Assembly: GCF_017813355.1 (NCBI RefSeq)
Contig: NZ_JAGIYZ010000031.1
Span: 1-41,115 of the forward strand
DNA length: 41,115 nt
Origin: Roseomonas nitratireducens
Lineage (GTDB): Bacteria > Pseudomonadota > Alphaproteobacteria > Acetobacterales > Acetobacteraceae
Direction: 5' to 3'
Shown here: positions 1 to 7,373 of the stretch, in pieces
Numbering within the stretch: position 1 is the stretch's first letter
Layout of the letters: every line of letters starts with the position of its first letter
Position numbers and translations under genes: made by a program
The notes under the pieces: generated by a model
The model's input: the letters and a program-made list of their open reading frames with translations, nothing else
Database searches by the model: none
Told to the model about the DNA's origin: nothing

Positions 1-503
1 GGCCCCGCCGTGGCCGGCGCGGGACCGCTGCCCTGGGACGCCGCGCGCGCCGCGGCCACCAGCGCCGCCGCCTGGGCGCGCGGCAGTTCGATCGTCGCAT
101 CGGCCGCGAGGGCGAGCCGCACGCCCGCCGCCAGCGCGTCCGCGTGCTGCTCGATCGGCGGGGGGAAGGCGTTCAGCCAGTGGGAACCTGCCAGGTGCAG
201 GCGCAGCGCGCCGCCCGGCTGGCAATCCTCGACCCGCACCGGCACCAGCGCGAGGCCCTGCGAGACCGCCGTGACGACCTCGTTGCGGACATGGACGGAC
301 GCGGCGGTGTGGCGGGACAGGACCAGCACCATGGCATGGGCCCGGCCGATCGCGGTGAGGATCGCCTCGCCCCAATCCTCCCCCGCGCGGACGTCGCGCG
401 GCGCCATCCAGCAGGGGATGCCGCGGGCTTCGAGCGCGACGCAAACCGCATCGGCCGCGGCGCGGTCGGCGGAGGCGTAGCTCAGGAACACGTCATGCGG
501 CAT
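1..503 (-). CDS. TIR-domain protein, C-terminus beyond window
   Basis: The gene reads inward from 503 and stays open to the window edge, so only about the first 167 residues are visible. Residues 3-110 form a TIR domain: DVFLSYASAD at the N-terminus (first strand and box 1), CWMAPRDVRAGEDW at 31-44, the strand AMVLVLS, then a segment ending RNEVVTA whose Glu75 lies where TIR NADases carry the catalytic glutamate. An Ala/Pro-rich linker follows (about 140 onward), so another domain may lie outside the window. The start is fixed because the fold begins at residue 3. There is no Shine-Dalgarno before the ATG; a perfect hairpin sits there instead. It is divergent from the TPR-cyclase gene. TIR proteins of this kind either hydrolyse NAD+ or act as signalling adaptors; which applies here cannot be told from the sequence. 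Confidence 0.85.
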   Translation of the reverse strand, partial: MPHDVFLSYASADRAAADAVCVALEARGIPCWMAPRDVRAGEDWGEAILTAIGRAHAMVLVLSRHTAASVHVRNEVVTAVSQGLALVPVRVEDCQPGGALRLHLAGSHWLNAFPPPIEQHADALAAGVRLALAADATIELPRAQAAALVAAARAASQGSGPAPATAG

Positions 504-504
504 G

Positions 505-525
505 GGCGGCGTCCGGAACGCCGCC
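505..525 (-). promoter_or_regulatory. Hairpin abutting the TIR start codon
   Basis: A perfect 8-bp inverted repeat (505-512 with 518-525, 5-nt loop) lies one base upstream of the TIR ATG, where a ribosome binding site would be expected. If transcribed it would form a very stable GC stem at the initiation region. A regulatory role is inference. Confidence 0.4.
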
Positions 526-641
526 GTTCTGGCACAACCGGCGCGCGCGCGCCATCGCGCGGACGCGGCGCGCCGGGCCGCATGGACGCGGCGGGGCAAC
601 GGCTTCTAGGATCATCCCGATCCGCGCGGCAGAACCCATCG

Positions 642-2363
642 ATGTCCGATCCGCTCGCGGAGGTCCTGGCGCTGGAGGCCGAGGGCCTCCTGCTTTCCGC
701 CCACGACCGGGCCATGGCCGCGCTCACCGAGCGGCCGGGCGACCCGGCGCTGCGCTACCGCGCCGCGCTGACGATCGCGCGCGCGGGGGCGACCGGCCGC
801 GCGCTCGACCTGTTCCACGAGTTGCGGCTGGACGCCGAGACGGATCCGGAGATCGCCGCGCTCGGCGCGCGGCTGATCAAGGACCGCGCCTTCGAGACTC
901 CGGCCGCCGCGCGCGGGCCGCTGCTGGCCGAGGCGGCGCGCCGCTACCAGGCGCTGTGGCGCAAATGGGGGGAAGGCTGGCACGGCGTGAACGCCGCGGC
1001 GCTGCGCATGCTCGCCGGCGCGCGGGAGGAAGCGGCCGCGATCGCCACGGAGGTGCTCCGCACGCAGCGCGACAGCGGCGACTACTGGTCCGCGGCGACC
1101 GAGGCCGAGGCGCTGCTGATCGCCGGCCGCAACACCGAGGCCTGGCGCGCGCTGGAACGGGCCGAGGCGCGTGCCGGTTCCGACCTGTCCGCGCGCGCGA
1201 CGACGCGGCGGCAGATGCGGCGCGAAGCGGCCTTCCTGGGCCTGCCGCCCGGCTTCGTCGATGCGCTGCGCATCCCGCGCGTGCTCCACTACACGGGCCA
1301 CATGCCGCGCCCGGGCCAGGACGACCCGGCGATCGAGGCGCTGCTCGGCGCCGCGCTGGACGCCGTCATCGCCACCGAGAACATCGGCATGGCCTTCGGC
1401 GGGCTGGCCGCCGGGCTCGACATACTGGCCGCCGAGGCGCTGCTGCGCGCGGGGATCGTGCCGCGCGTCGTGCTGCCCTGCGACGCCGAGACCTACGAGA
1501 CCGCGTCCGTCGCGCCCGCGGGGGAACGCTGGGTGCCGCGCTTCCGCGCGCTGCTGCCGCGCGTGCGGCTGATCCAGCTGGATGAACGCCCCTTCGCGGG
1601 CGACGACCTGCACCTTGCCATGGCGGCGCGGCGGGCGATGGGCCTCGCCCGGCTCCATGCCCGCCACCGCGACGCCGAGGCGGTCCAGGTCGCCGCCTGG
1701 GACCGCGGCCCGCAGCGCGGCGCCGCCGGCACCGCCGCCGATGTCGCGGCCTGGACCGGGGCCGGCGCGCGGTCCGTCTTCATCGGCTGGCCCTGGCCGC
1801 GCGACATGGCGGCCGAGGCGCCGCCGGAACCCCGCCGGCGCCCGATGGCGGTGCTGTTCGGCGACCTGCCGCGCTTCAGCGCGCTGGACGATGCGGGGCT
1901 GGCCGATTTCTACGAAGGTCCGCTCGCGGCAATGGGCGCGGCGCTGGACCGGCATCCCGCGCTGTACCGCAACGCCTGGGGCGACGCGGTGCAGATCGCC
2001 TTCGCCGATGCGCGCGAGGCCGCCGCCTGCGCCTTCGACATGCGCGCCGCGCTGGAAGGCCAGGACCCGCCGATCCATCCGCGCTTCGCGATCGATTTCG
2101 GCCCGCTGCTGCCGGTGCACGACGCGGTGCAAGGGGTGGGCAAGTATTCCGGCCGCGCCATGACGCGCGCCGCGCGGATCGAGCCCGTCACGCCGCCCGG
2201 GCGCATATTCGCGACGGAAGCCTTCGCCTGCGAGGTCGCCCTGCTGCCGCGCGGCAGCGTCCTCGCCTGCGACTATGCCGGCCGCATCCCGACGGCCAAA
2301 GGGTTCGGGTCACTGCCGCTCTATGCGGTCAGGCGCGCCAGCGCAGAGGAGGGATGGGCATGA
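642..2363 (+). CDS. TPR / SLOG-like / class III cyclase-domain fusion protein
   Basis: 573 aa in three parts. Residues about 1-205 are helical TPR-like repeats resembling the 'TRAFs-binding' (MAP3K-type, DUF4071) domain of bacterial signalling proteins, with a GDYWSAATEAEALLIAG segment. Residues about 210-395 look like a Rossmann/SLOG-type nucleotide-binding segment (FGGLAAGLDILAAEALL, then VVLPCDAETY and SVAPAGERWVPRF). Residues about 400-565 are a class III nucleotide-cyclase homology domain: VLFGD with Asp408 and WGDAV with Asp448 match the two metal ligands. The later GDAVNxAAR motif reads GRAMTRAAR, so the purine-selecting Asp is Arg505 and the transition-state Asn is Thr508, while Arg512 remains. 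Activity or substrate may therefore be altered. The ATG at 642 follows a possible weak promoter (TGGACG 583-588, TAGGAT 607-612). The stop overlaps the Crp gene start. The open frame continues upstream to 144 only as a shadow of the TIR gene. Confidence 0.75.
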   Translation: MSDPLAEVLALEAEGLLLSAHDRAMAALTERPGDPALRYRAALTIARAGATGRALDLFHELRLDAETDPEIAALGARLIKDRAFETPAAARGPLLAEAARRYQALWRKWGEGWHGVNAAALRMLAGAREEAAAIATEVLRTQRDSGDYWSAATEAEALLIAGRNTEAWRALERAEARAGSDLSARATTRRQMRREAAFLGLPPGFVDALRIPRVLHYTGHMPRPGQDDPAIEALLGAALDAVIATENIGMAFGGLAAGLDILAAEALLRAGIVPRVVLPCDAETYETASVAPAGERWVPRFRALLPRVRLIQLDERPFAGDDLHLAMAARRAMGLARLHARHRDAEAVQVAAWDRGPQRGAAGTAADVAAWTGAGARSVFIGWPWPRDMAAEAPPEPRRRPMAVLFGDLPRFSALDDAGLADFYEGPLAAMGAALDRHPALYRNAWGDAVQIAFADAREAAACAFDMRAALEGQDPPIHPRFAIDFGPLLPVHDAVQGVGKYSGRAMTRAARIEPVTPPGRIFATEAFACEVALLPRGSVLACDYAGRIPTAKGFGSLPLYAVRRASAEEGWA

Positions 2364-3079
2364 GCGATACGCGCCTGGTCGAGGACCTCGCCAGGATCAA
2401 CCTGTTCCGCGACCTGCCGGCGGCCGCGCTCGCGCGCCTCGCGGACGGCGCGCGGCGCATCGCGCCCGCCGACGGCGCGCCGCTCTTTGCCCAGGGCGAC
2501 CCGCCGGACGCGGTCTTCGCGGTGCTGGAGGGCAAGGGCCGCGTACGCGTCGGCGCCCCGGATTCCGCCGCCAAGCGCCTGATGGTCGAGGTCTTCCGCA
2601 CCGGCGACGTGTTCGGCGAGATCGGCGTGCTGGACGGCGCGCCGCGCAGCGCGGACGCGCTGGTGATGGGGGAGGTCCGGCTCGTGCGCATCTCCGCGCA
2701 GGCCTTCCTCGAGACCGCGGAGGCGGAGCCGGCGCTCGGCCTGGCGCTGGCGCGCGTGCTCTCGGCACGCCTGCGGCGCACCTTCGGCCTGCTGCAGGAC
2801 GCGACCTTCGCGCCGCTGGAAGTGCGCCTCGCCCGCCAGGTGCTCTACCTGCTCAAGACCGACTCGGTGAAGACGGAACGCGGCGTACGGCTCGCCGCGC
2901 GCTTCCGGCAGGGGGACCTCGCGGACCTGCTGGGGGCGACGACGCGCAGCATCATCTCGATCCTGAACGCGTGGCGGAGCGCCAACCTCGTCTCCTACGA
3001 CACGGAGAAGGCGTATCTGTTCGTGCTGGACGAGGCGGGGCTGCAATCCGTCGCGGCAGGGCCGCGCGACGGGGGATGA
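2360..3079 (+). CDS. Crp/Fnr-family transcriptional regulator
   Basis: 239 aa. An N-terminal cyclic-nucleotide-binding beta-barrel (about 10-125) contains the phosphate-binding cassette FGEIGVLDGAPRSA, with Glu, Arg and Ser at the positions that contact cAMP in Crp. A long dimerisation helix (about 125-155) and a C-terminal winged helix (about 165-235) follow, with QGDLADLLGATTRSIISILN as helix-turn-helix. No Fnr-type N-terminal cysteines are present, so it is probably a cNMP binder rather than an Fe-S sensor. Start: ATG at 2360 overlaps the cyclase gene stop (ATGA) and has GGAGGG six bases upstream; an ATG at 2354 is too close to that site. The coupling suggests that cyclase and regulator are made together, and the simplest inference is that the regulator senses the upstream product. 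Confidence 0.9.
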   Translation: MSDTRLVEDLARINLFRDLPAAALARLADGARRIAPADGAPLFAQGDPPDAVFAVLEGKGRVRVGAPDSAAKRLMVEVFRTGDVFGEIGVLDGAPRSADALVMGEVRLVRISAQAFLETAEAEPALGLALARVLSARLRRTFGLLQDATFAPLEVRLARQVLYLLKTDSVKTERGVRLAARFRQGDLADLLGATTRSIISILNAWRSANLVSYDTEKAYLFVLDEAGLQSVAAGPRDGG

Positions 3080-3123
3080 AGCGCTTCATGGCGTGGTCGG
3101 GCGAAGCATGCTCGAAGCGGCGC

Positions 3124-3780
3124 ATGTTTCGCCGCCCGACGGTCCTTGCCGCGCTGCTCCTGGCCGCGCCGGCGCTTGCCGACCTGCCGACCGAGAAGCC
3201 CCCGGCGCTGGCCCCCCCTGGGCAGGTGCTGACGGTCGAGGCGCCGACGTCCAAGCCGCCGCCGCTGGAACGCACCGCCGCGGACATTCCCGGCCCGGCC
3301 TGCGTCGAGGCGCATCGCGCGCTGATCGACGACGCGATGGCCGAGGCGCGCCGTCGCCTGCCCGAGGCGATCCGGCTGGTGCGCGACGAGCCCGACCATC
3401 CGCATATCCGCCGCTGGTTCGGCGACGCGCCGCGCAAGACCATCCGCATCACGCTGGAACTGACGCTCGCGCGGCTCGAGGACATGAGCGGCGTCGACCT
3501 GCGCTGCAACGACCCGCCGGGCTGCCCGGGCGGGCGCTTCGCCTATGCGCGCGAACGCGACATGGTGCTCGGGCTGTGCGCGCCCTTCTTCCGCGCGCGG
3601 ATGGACGGGACGGATTCGCGCTGGGGCATCCTGATCCACGAGGCGTCGCACCTGGCGGCCAATACGCGCGACCATGCCTACCGCCCGAACGGCGCGCTGG
3701 CGCTGGCCAAGGAGAATGCCGCGCGCGCCGCCGAGAACGCCGACAACTACGAATATTTCGTCGAGACGCTGCCGCGCTGA
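3124..3780 (+). CDS. Secreted aspzincin (M35-like) metallopeptidase
   Basis: 218 aa from this start. Residues 1-19 form a signal peptide (MFRRPTVLAALLLAAPALA), followed by a Pro-rich linker (about 20-55). The catalytic part has HEASH at 172-176, giving two zinc His and the general-base Glu, then TRDHAY with Asp183 as the likely third ligand. The NADNYEYFVE motif near the C-terminus is typical of the aspzincin/lysine-specific endopeptidase fold (PF14521-like). Four Cys (60, 128, 134, 152) could form disulfides after export. An in-frame ATG at 3076 overlaps the Crp gene stop and would add 16 residues before the signal peptide. I prefer 3124 because the export signal then starts normally, though translation may be coupled through 3076. 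The substrate is unknown. Confidence 0.75.
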   Translation: MFRRPTVLAALLLAAPALADLPTEKPPALAPPGQVLTVEAPTSKPPPLERTAADIPGPACVEAHRALIDDAMAEARRRLPEAIRLVRDEPDHPHIRRWFGDAPRKTIRITLELTLARLEDMSGVDLRCNDPPGCPGGRFAYARERDMVLGLCAPFFRARMDGTDSRWGILIHEASHLAANTRDHAYRPNGALALAKENAARAAENADNYEYFVETLPR

Positions 3781-3783
3781 GCC

Positions 3784-4944
3784 TCAGGCCCGCGCGCGCA
3801 GCACGAACAGCGCGCCCAGCGCCGCGAGCCCGAGCGCGAAGGTGAGCCACAGCGCCTGCGCGCCATAGGCGTCGACCAGCAGCCCGAAGCCGAAGGGGGC
3901 GAGCGCCTGCGCCGCCCGCGCCGGCGCGGTGACGACGCCCTGCCGGTGCCCGTAGCCCGCGGGGCCGAACAGCGCGAGCGGCAGCGTCCCCCGCGTGATG
4001 GTCAGCATCCCGTTCCCCGCGCCGTGGATCAGCACGAAGATCGCCGCCATCGGCGCCCCGCCGGCCAGCAGCACGACGACCGCGACAGGATGCGCCGCCG
4101 CGGCGATGCGCGCTGAGACGAGTGGGCTGACCTTGCGCAGGAAGCCGAATTCCAGGATGCGCGCGCCGACCTGCGCCGGGCCGAGCAGCGCGCCCGCCGC
4201 CACCGCCGCCGCCGCCGTCGCCCCCGCCGCCTGCAGCACGCCCGGCAGATGCGCGCCCAGCGCGGCGGCCGAGAACCCCGCCGTCGCCAGCACGAAGGCG
4301 AGCAGCGCCATGTCCAGCACGCGCGGGGCCGCATCCGCCCCGCCCGCCGCGCCGGCGCCGGCCTTGGCGGGCGGCGGGGCGCGCGGGATCAGCAGGCGGT
4401 TCAGCGGCAGGCCGAGCACGACATGCAGCGCGGCCCAGCCGAGGCAGGCGCCGCGCCAGCCCCATTCCGCCTCCATCAGCGCCGAGGCCGGCCAGCCCAC
4501 CGTGCTGGCGAAGCCGGCGATCAGCGTGATGCCGGTGATGCTGTTCCGCGCCTCCTTGCCATACAGCCCGGCAAGGGTGGCGAAGGCGGCGTCGTAGAGG
4601 CCCATCGCCATCGCCACGCCCATGATCGCCCAGGCGAGGCAGAAGACAGGCAGGCCGGGCGAGACCCCCATCAGCGCGAGTCCCGCCGCGAAGACGAGGT
4701 TCGAGACCGCGAGCACGTCCCGCCCGCCACGCTGGTCGATCGCCCGCCCCGCCGCGGGGCCGAGGAAGGCGGTCAGCAGCAGCGCGGCCGAGAAGACGCC
4801 GAAGATGGTGGCGCGGGAGACGCCGAATTCCGTCGCGATCGGCGCGGCGAGAATGGCCGGGATGTAGTAGGAGGAAGCCCAGGAGAGGGTCTGCGTCGTG
4901 CCGAGGACGGCGACGGTCACGGCGCGGCTGGGGGCGGCGGTCAT
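3784..4944 (-). CDS. MFS transporter
   Basis: About 386 aa with twelve predicted hydrophobic segments and the two-bundle arrangement of the major facilitator superfamily. After TM2 comes GPAAGRAIDQRGGRDVL, a form of the loop 2-3 GxxxDRxGRR signature. The central loop is Pro/Ala-rich (PPPAKAGAGAAGG). The substrate cannot be read from the sequence; the neighbouring 2-hydroxyacid dehydrogenase makes an organic acid plausible (inference). The ATG at 4944 is chosen because GAGGA lies at normal distance upstream; ATGs at 4953 and 4980 have no proper ribosome binding site. Only three bases separate its stop from the convergent peptidase gene. Confidence 0.85.
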   Translation of the reverse strand: MTAAPSRAVTVAVLGTTQTLSWASSYYIPAILAAPIATEFGVSRATIFGVFSAALLLTAFLGPAAGRAIDQRGGRDVLAVSNLVFAAGLALMGVSPGLPVFCLAWAIMGVAMAMGLYDAAFATLAGLYGKEARNSITGITLIAGFASTVGWPASALMEAEWGWRGACLGWAALHVVLGLPLNRLLIPRAPPPAKAGAGAAGGADAAPRVLDMALLAFVLATAGFSAAALGAHLPGVLQAAGATAAAAVAAGALLGPAQVGARILEFGFLRKVSPLVSARIAAAAHPVAVVVLLAGGAPMAAIFVLIHGAGNGMLTITRGTLPLALFGPAGYGHRQGVVTAPARAAQALAPFGFGLLVDAYGAQALWLTFALGLAALGALFVLRARA

Positions 4945-4992
4945 CGGGCCCATCCTCGGCCCGGCGCCCGCCGCCGCCAAGGGTGGATCAGG

Positions 4993-6060
4993 TCAGGCGT
5001 GATCCGTCAGGTCGCGCCCGAGCGCGGCGCGGTAGCGGTCCGCCACGCGTGCCTTGACCTCCGGGTTGATGATGCGCGGGGGGAAGCGGCCGGCGGCGAA
5101 GGCCAAGAAGGCTTCCGCCGCGATGCGCGTGATCATCGCCCGGCTTTCATGCGTCACGCCCGCCGTGTGCTGGGTGCAGATCACGGCGGGGTGGGAGAGC
5201 AGCGGGTGGTCCTTCGGCGGCGGCTCCTGTTCCCACACATCGAGGCCGGCGGCCGCGATGTGGCCCTTCTGGAGTGCCGCGAGCAGCGCGCCCTCGTCAT
5301 GGATGGACCCGCGCGCGGTCGTCACCAGCACCGCGCCCGGCTTCATGGCGGCGAAGGAATCGGCGGCCATCATCGCGCGGCTTTCCGGCGTCAGCGGGCA
5401 GTGCAGCGAGACGATGTCGCATTCGGCCAGCATGGCGCGGAGGTCGTCCATCTTCTCCGCCCCGCGGTCGGCGACGGTCGCGGCATCCACATAGGGGTCG
5501 TAGGCCAGCACGCGGCAATGGAAGGCGGCATTCAGGATGGCCGCCGTGCGCGTACCGACATTGCCGATGCCGACCAGGCCCACCGTCTTGCCGTAGAGGT
5601 TGCGGCCCATGAATTCCTCGCGGCGCTGCGCCCGGCCCTCGCGCATCGCCGCGTGGCATTCGGGGAAGCGCTTCAGCAGCGCGAGCATCATGCCGACCGC
5701 GTGTTCCGCCACCGCTTCCGCGTTGCCGCCGGCCTGGTTGACCAGCAGCACGCCGGCGCGGGTGCAGGCGCCGGGCTCGATCGTGTCGTAGCCCGCGCCC
5801 TGGGACGCCGCCATCAGCAGGTTGGGCAGCCGCGCGAGCAGCGTGTCGTTGACGTGGAAGGGCTTGGGCAGCTCGTCGCGGGAAGCGCGGACATAGTAGC
5901 CCTGGCAGGTCTCGAGCACCTTGAGCGCCGCTTCCTCCCCATCGTCCAGCGTCAGGCGCACCACCTCCAGCGCCGGGTCCTTGGCCGCGGTGTCGAGGAA
6001 GGACTGGTGCGGCACCTTCACGAGGTAGCCGATGCGGAAGCGGGCGGGCGATGCGGACAC
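4993..6060 (-). CDS. D-isomer-specific 2-hydroxyacid dehydrogenase
   Basis: 355 aa, cytoplasmic NAD(P)-dependent oxidoreductase of the D-2-hydroxyacid dehydrogenase family (SerA / hydroxypyruvate reductase-like). The nucleotide-binding Rossmann motif GIGNVG is at 164-169, followed by the acidic end of beta-2 (YDPY). The catalytic triad is present: Arg250 in TTARGS, Glu279 in WEQEP, His298 in TQHTAG. The length fits a short form without the ACT domain of phosphoglycerate dehydrogenase, so it is unlikely to be the main SerA. The start is GTG at 6060, preceded by AGGGGAA; longer in-frame extensions lack coding character. It is the third gene of a minus-strand run and sits 48 bases upstream of the MFS gene. 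Confidence 0.88.
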   Translation of the reverse strand: MSASPARFRIGYLVKVPHQSFLDTAAKDPALEVVRLTLDDGEEAALKVLETCQGYYVRASRDELPKPFHVNDTLLARLPNLLMAASQGAGYDTIEPGACTRAGVLLVNQAGGNAEAVAEHAVGMMLALLKRFPECHAAMREGRAQRREEFMGRNLYGKTVGLVGIGNVGTRTAAILNAAFHCRVLAYDPYVDAATVADRGAEKMDDLRAMLAECDIVSLHCPLTPESRAMMAADSFAAMKPGAVLVTTARGSIHDEGALLAALQKGHIAAAGLDVWEQEPPPKDHPLLSHPAVICTQHTAGVTHESRAMITRIAAEAFLAFAAGRFPPRIINPEVKARVADRYRAALGRDLTDHA

Positions 6061-6128
6061 TCTGGCGTTTCCCCTGCGGTCTTTCGTCCTGGGTAGCGCG
6101 GGACGGGCAAGGGCGCCAGACGGGGGGG

Positions 6129-6458
6129 TCAGCGCCGCAGCGTCAGCATGTAGGCGACGAGGTCGTCCATCTGGTCCCGCGTCAGCCGGTAGTCCGGCAT
6201 GTTCGCGTGCGGCGATTGCAGGAAGACGCGCAGCGACATCGAGGTGGTCGACGGCATGCGCGCGATGGCCTGGAATTGCGGCGCGGTGTCGCTGACCGGG
6301 CCGGGGCCGCCGGGCGCGACCTGGTGGCAGTTCGCGCACCAGGTGGCGGCCAGACGCTGCCCGGCACGCGCATCGCCGGCCTCCGCCTGGGCCAGGGCCG
6401 GCGCCGCGGCGCCGAGGAGAAGCATCAGGGCCACCGCGCCGCGCATCCGGGTCTCCAT
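6129..6458 (-). CDS. Small periplasmic class I c-type cytochrome
   Basis: 109 aa. A signal peptide covers about residues 1-23 (hydrophobic AVALMLLLGAAAPALA). A haem c motif CANCH is at 41-45, and Met87 in ANMPDY is the likely sixth ligand. The C-terminal helix LTRDQMDDLVAYMLTL is typical of the class I fold. It probably shuttles electrons in the periplasm; its partner is not evident. The ATG at 6458 has AGGGAA upstream; an internal ATG at 6446 would also leave an intact signal peptide. The flanking gaps (68 and 79 bases) are larger than inside tight operons, so co-transcription with neighbours is uncertain. Confidence 0.87.
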   Translation of the reverse strand: METRMRGAVALMLLLGAAAPALAQAEAGDARAGQRLAATWCANCHQVAPGGPGPVSDTAPQFQAIARMPSTTSMSLRVFLQSPHANMPDYRLTRDQMDDLVAYMLTLRR

Positions 6459-6537
6459 CGCTGGTTTCCCTGCTTGTGGCGGCACGGCACCCCCGCCGCC
6501 ATGACGTGGCGCAAGATTCCGCGGCCAGGCGGCCCGA

Positions 6538-7287
6538 TCAGGCCAGATAGACGCCGCCATTGATGTGGTAGACCTGCCCCGTGATCCATTCCGCCCCCGG
6601 GGAGGCGAGGTAGACCATCAGCCCCGCGATCTCCTCAGGCCGCCCCATGCGGCCGAGCGGCAGGGCCTTCGCCATCTCCGCCAGTTCCGCATCGCTGTTG
6701 CCGTAGCGCGGCTGCGCCGTGTCGGTCAGGCCGGGCGCGATCGCGTTCACCCGGATGCCGTGCGGCGCGAGTGCCAGCGCCATGGAGCGCGTGATGCCGA
6801 TGACGCCGGTCTTCGTCGCCGAATAGTGCACGCCGAGCACCGCGCCGCGGACGGAGGAGGAGGAGAGGTTCAGGATCACCCCCTTCGTCCCCGCCGCCAC
6901 CATGTGCCGCGCCGCCGCCTGGGCGCAGAACGCGCTGCCCTTGAGGTTGACGTCGAGGACGCGGTCCCACTCGGCTTCCGTCATCGTGAGGAAATCGACG
7001 CGCGGGAAGATGCCGGCATTGTTGACCAGCACGTCGATGCGGCCGAGGCCGGCGACCGCCGCATCGACCAGCGCGGCGCAGGAGGCGGCGGTGCCGACAT
7101 CGCCGCGCACCAGCACGGCGCGGCGGCCGGCGGCGCGGATGTCGGCGGCCACGGCCTCGGCCGCCGCCTCGTCGTCCAGCCAGTTCACCGCCACGTCGCA
7201 GCCGGCGGCGGCGAAGGCGCGGGCGGCGGCGGCGCCGATGCCCTGCTGCGCGCCCGTGACGAACACGGCCCTTGCGGTATCGGCCAT
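6538..7287 (-). CDS. SDR-family oxidoreductase (FabG-like)
   Basis: 249 aa, classical short-chain dehydrogenase. Cofactor motif TGAQQGIG at 11-18, NNAG at 99-102, active-site Ser in LSSSS (about 152-155), Tyr165 and Lys169 in YSATK, and PGLTDT after the active site. FabG and 3-hydroxyacyl or sugar dehydrogenases look alike, so the substrate is open. The start at 7287 has an excellent ribosome binding site (GGAGGG). It is divergent from the lva-like operon across 86 bases, so shared regulation and a role in the same pathway are plausible but unproven. Confidence 0.87.
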   Translation of the reverse strand: MADTARAVFVTGAQQGIGAAAARAFAAAGCDVAVNWLDDEAAAEAVAADIRAAGRRAVLVRGDVGTAASCAALVDAAVAGLGRIDVLVNNAGIFPRVDFLTMTEAEWDRVLDVNLKGSAFCAQAAARHMVAAGTKGVILNLSSSSVRGAVLGVHYSATKTGVIGITRSMALALAPHGIRVNAIAPGLTDTAQPRYGNSDAELAEMAKALPLGRMGRPEEIAGLMVYLASPGAEWITGQVYHINGGVYLA

Positions 7288-7373
7288 CGCACCCTCCTGC
7301 TTCCGGGCCATCCTCGCGGGGCTTGCCTGCCGGCGCAACGGGTGGCACCCACCGCGCGAGGGAGTAGGGACGC

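Noticed and set aside
144..641. N-terminal extension of the TPR-cyclase protein
   Set aside because: The in-frame plus-strand reading is antisense to the TIR gene and has no domain character; the TIR frame carries clear motifs.
2354..2359. Earlier ATG for the Crp gene
   Set aside because: The GGAGGG ribosome site directly abuts it; the ATG at 2360 has normal spacing and overlaps the upstream stop.
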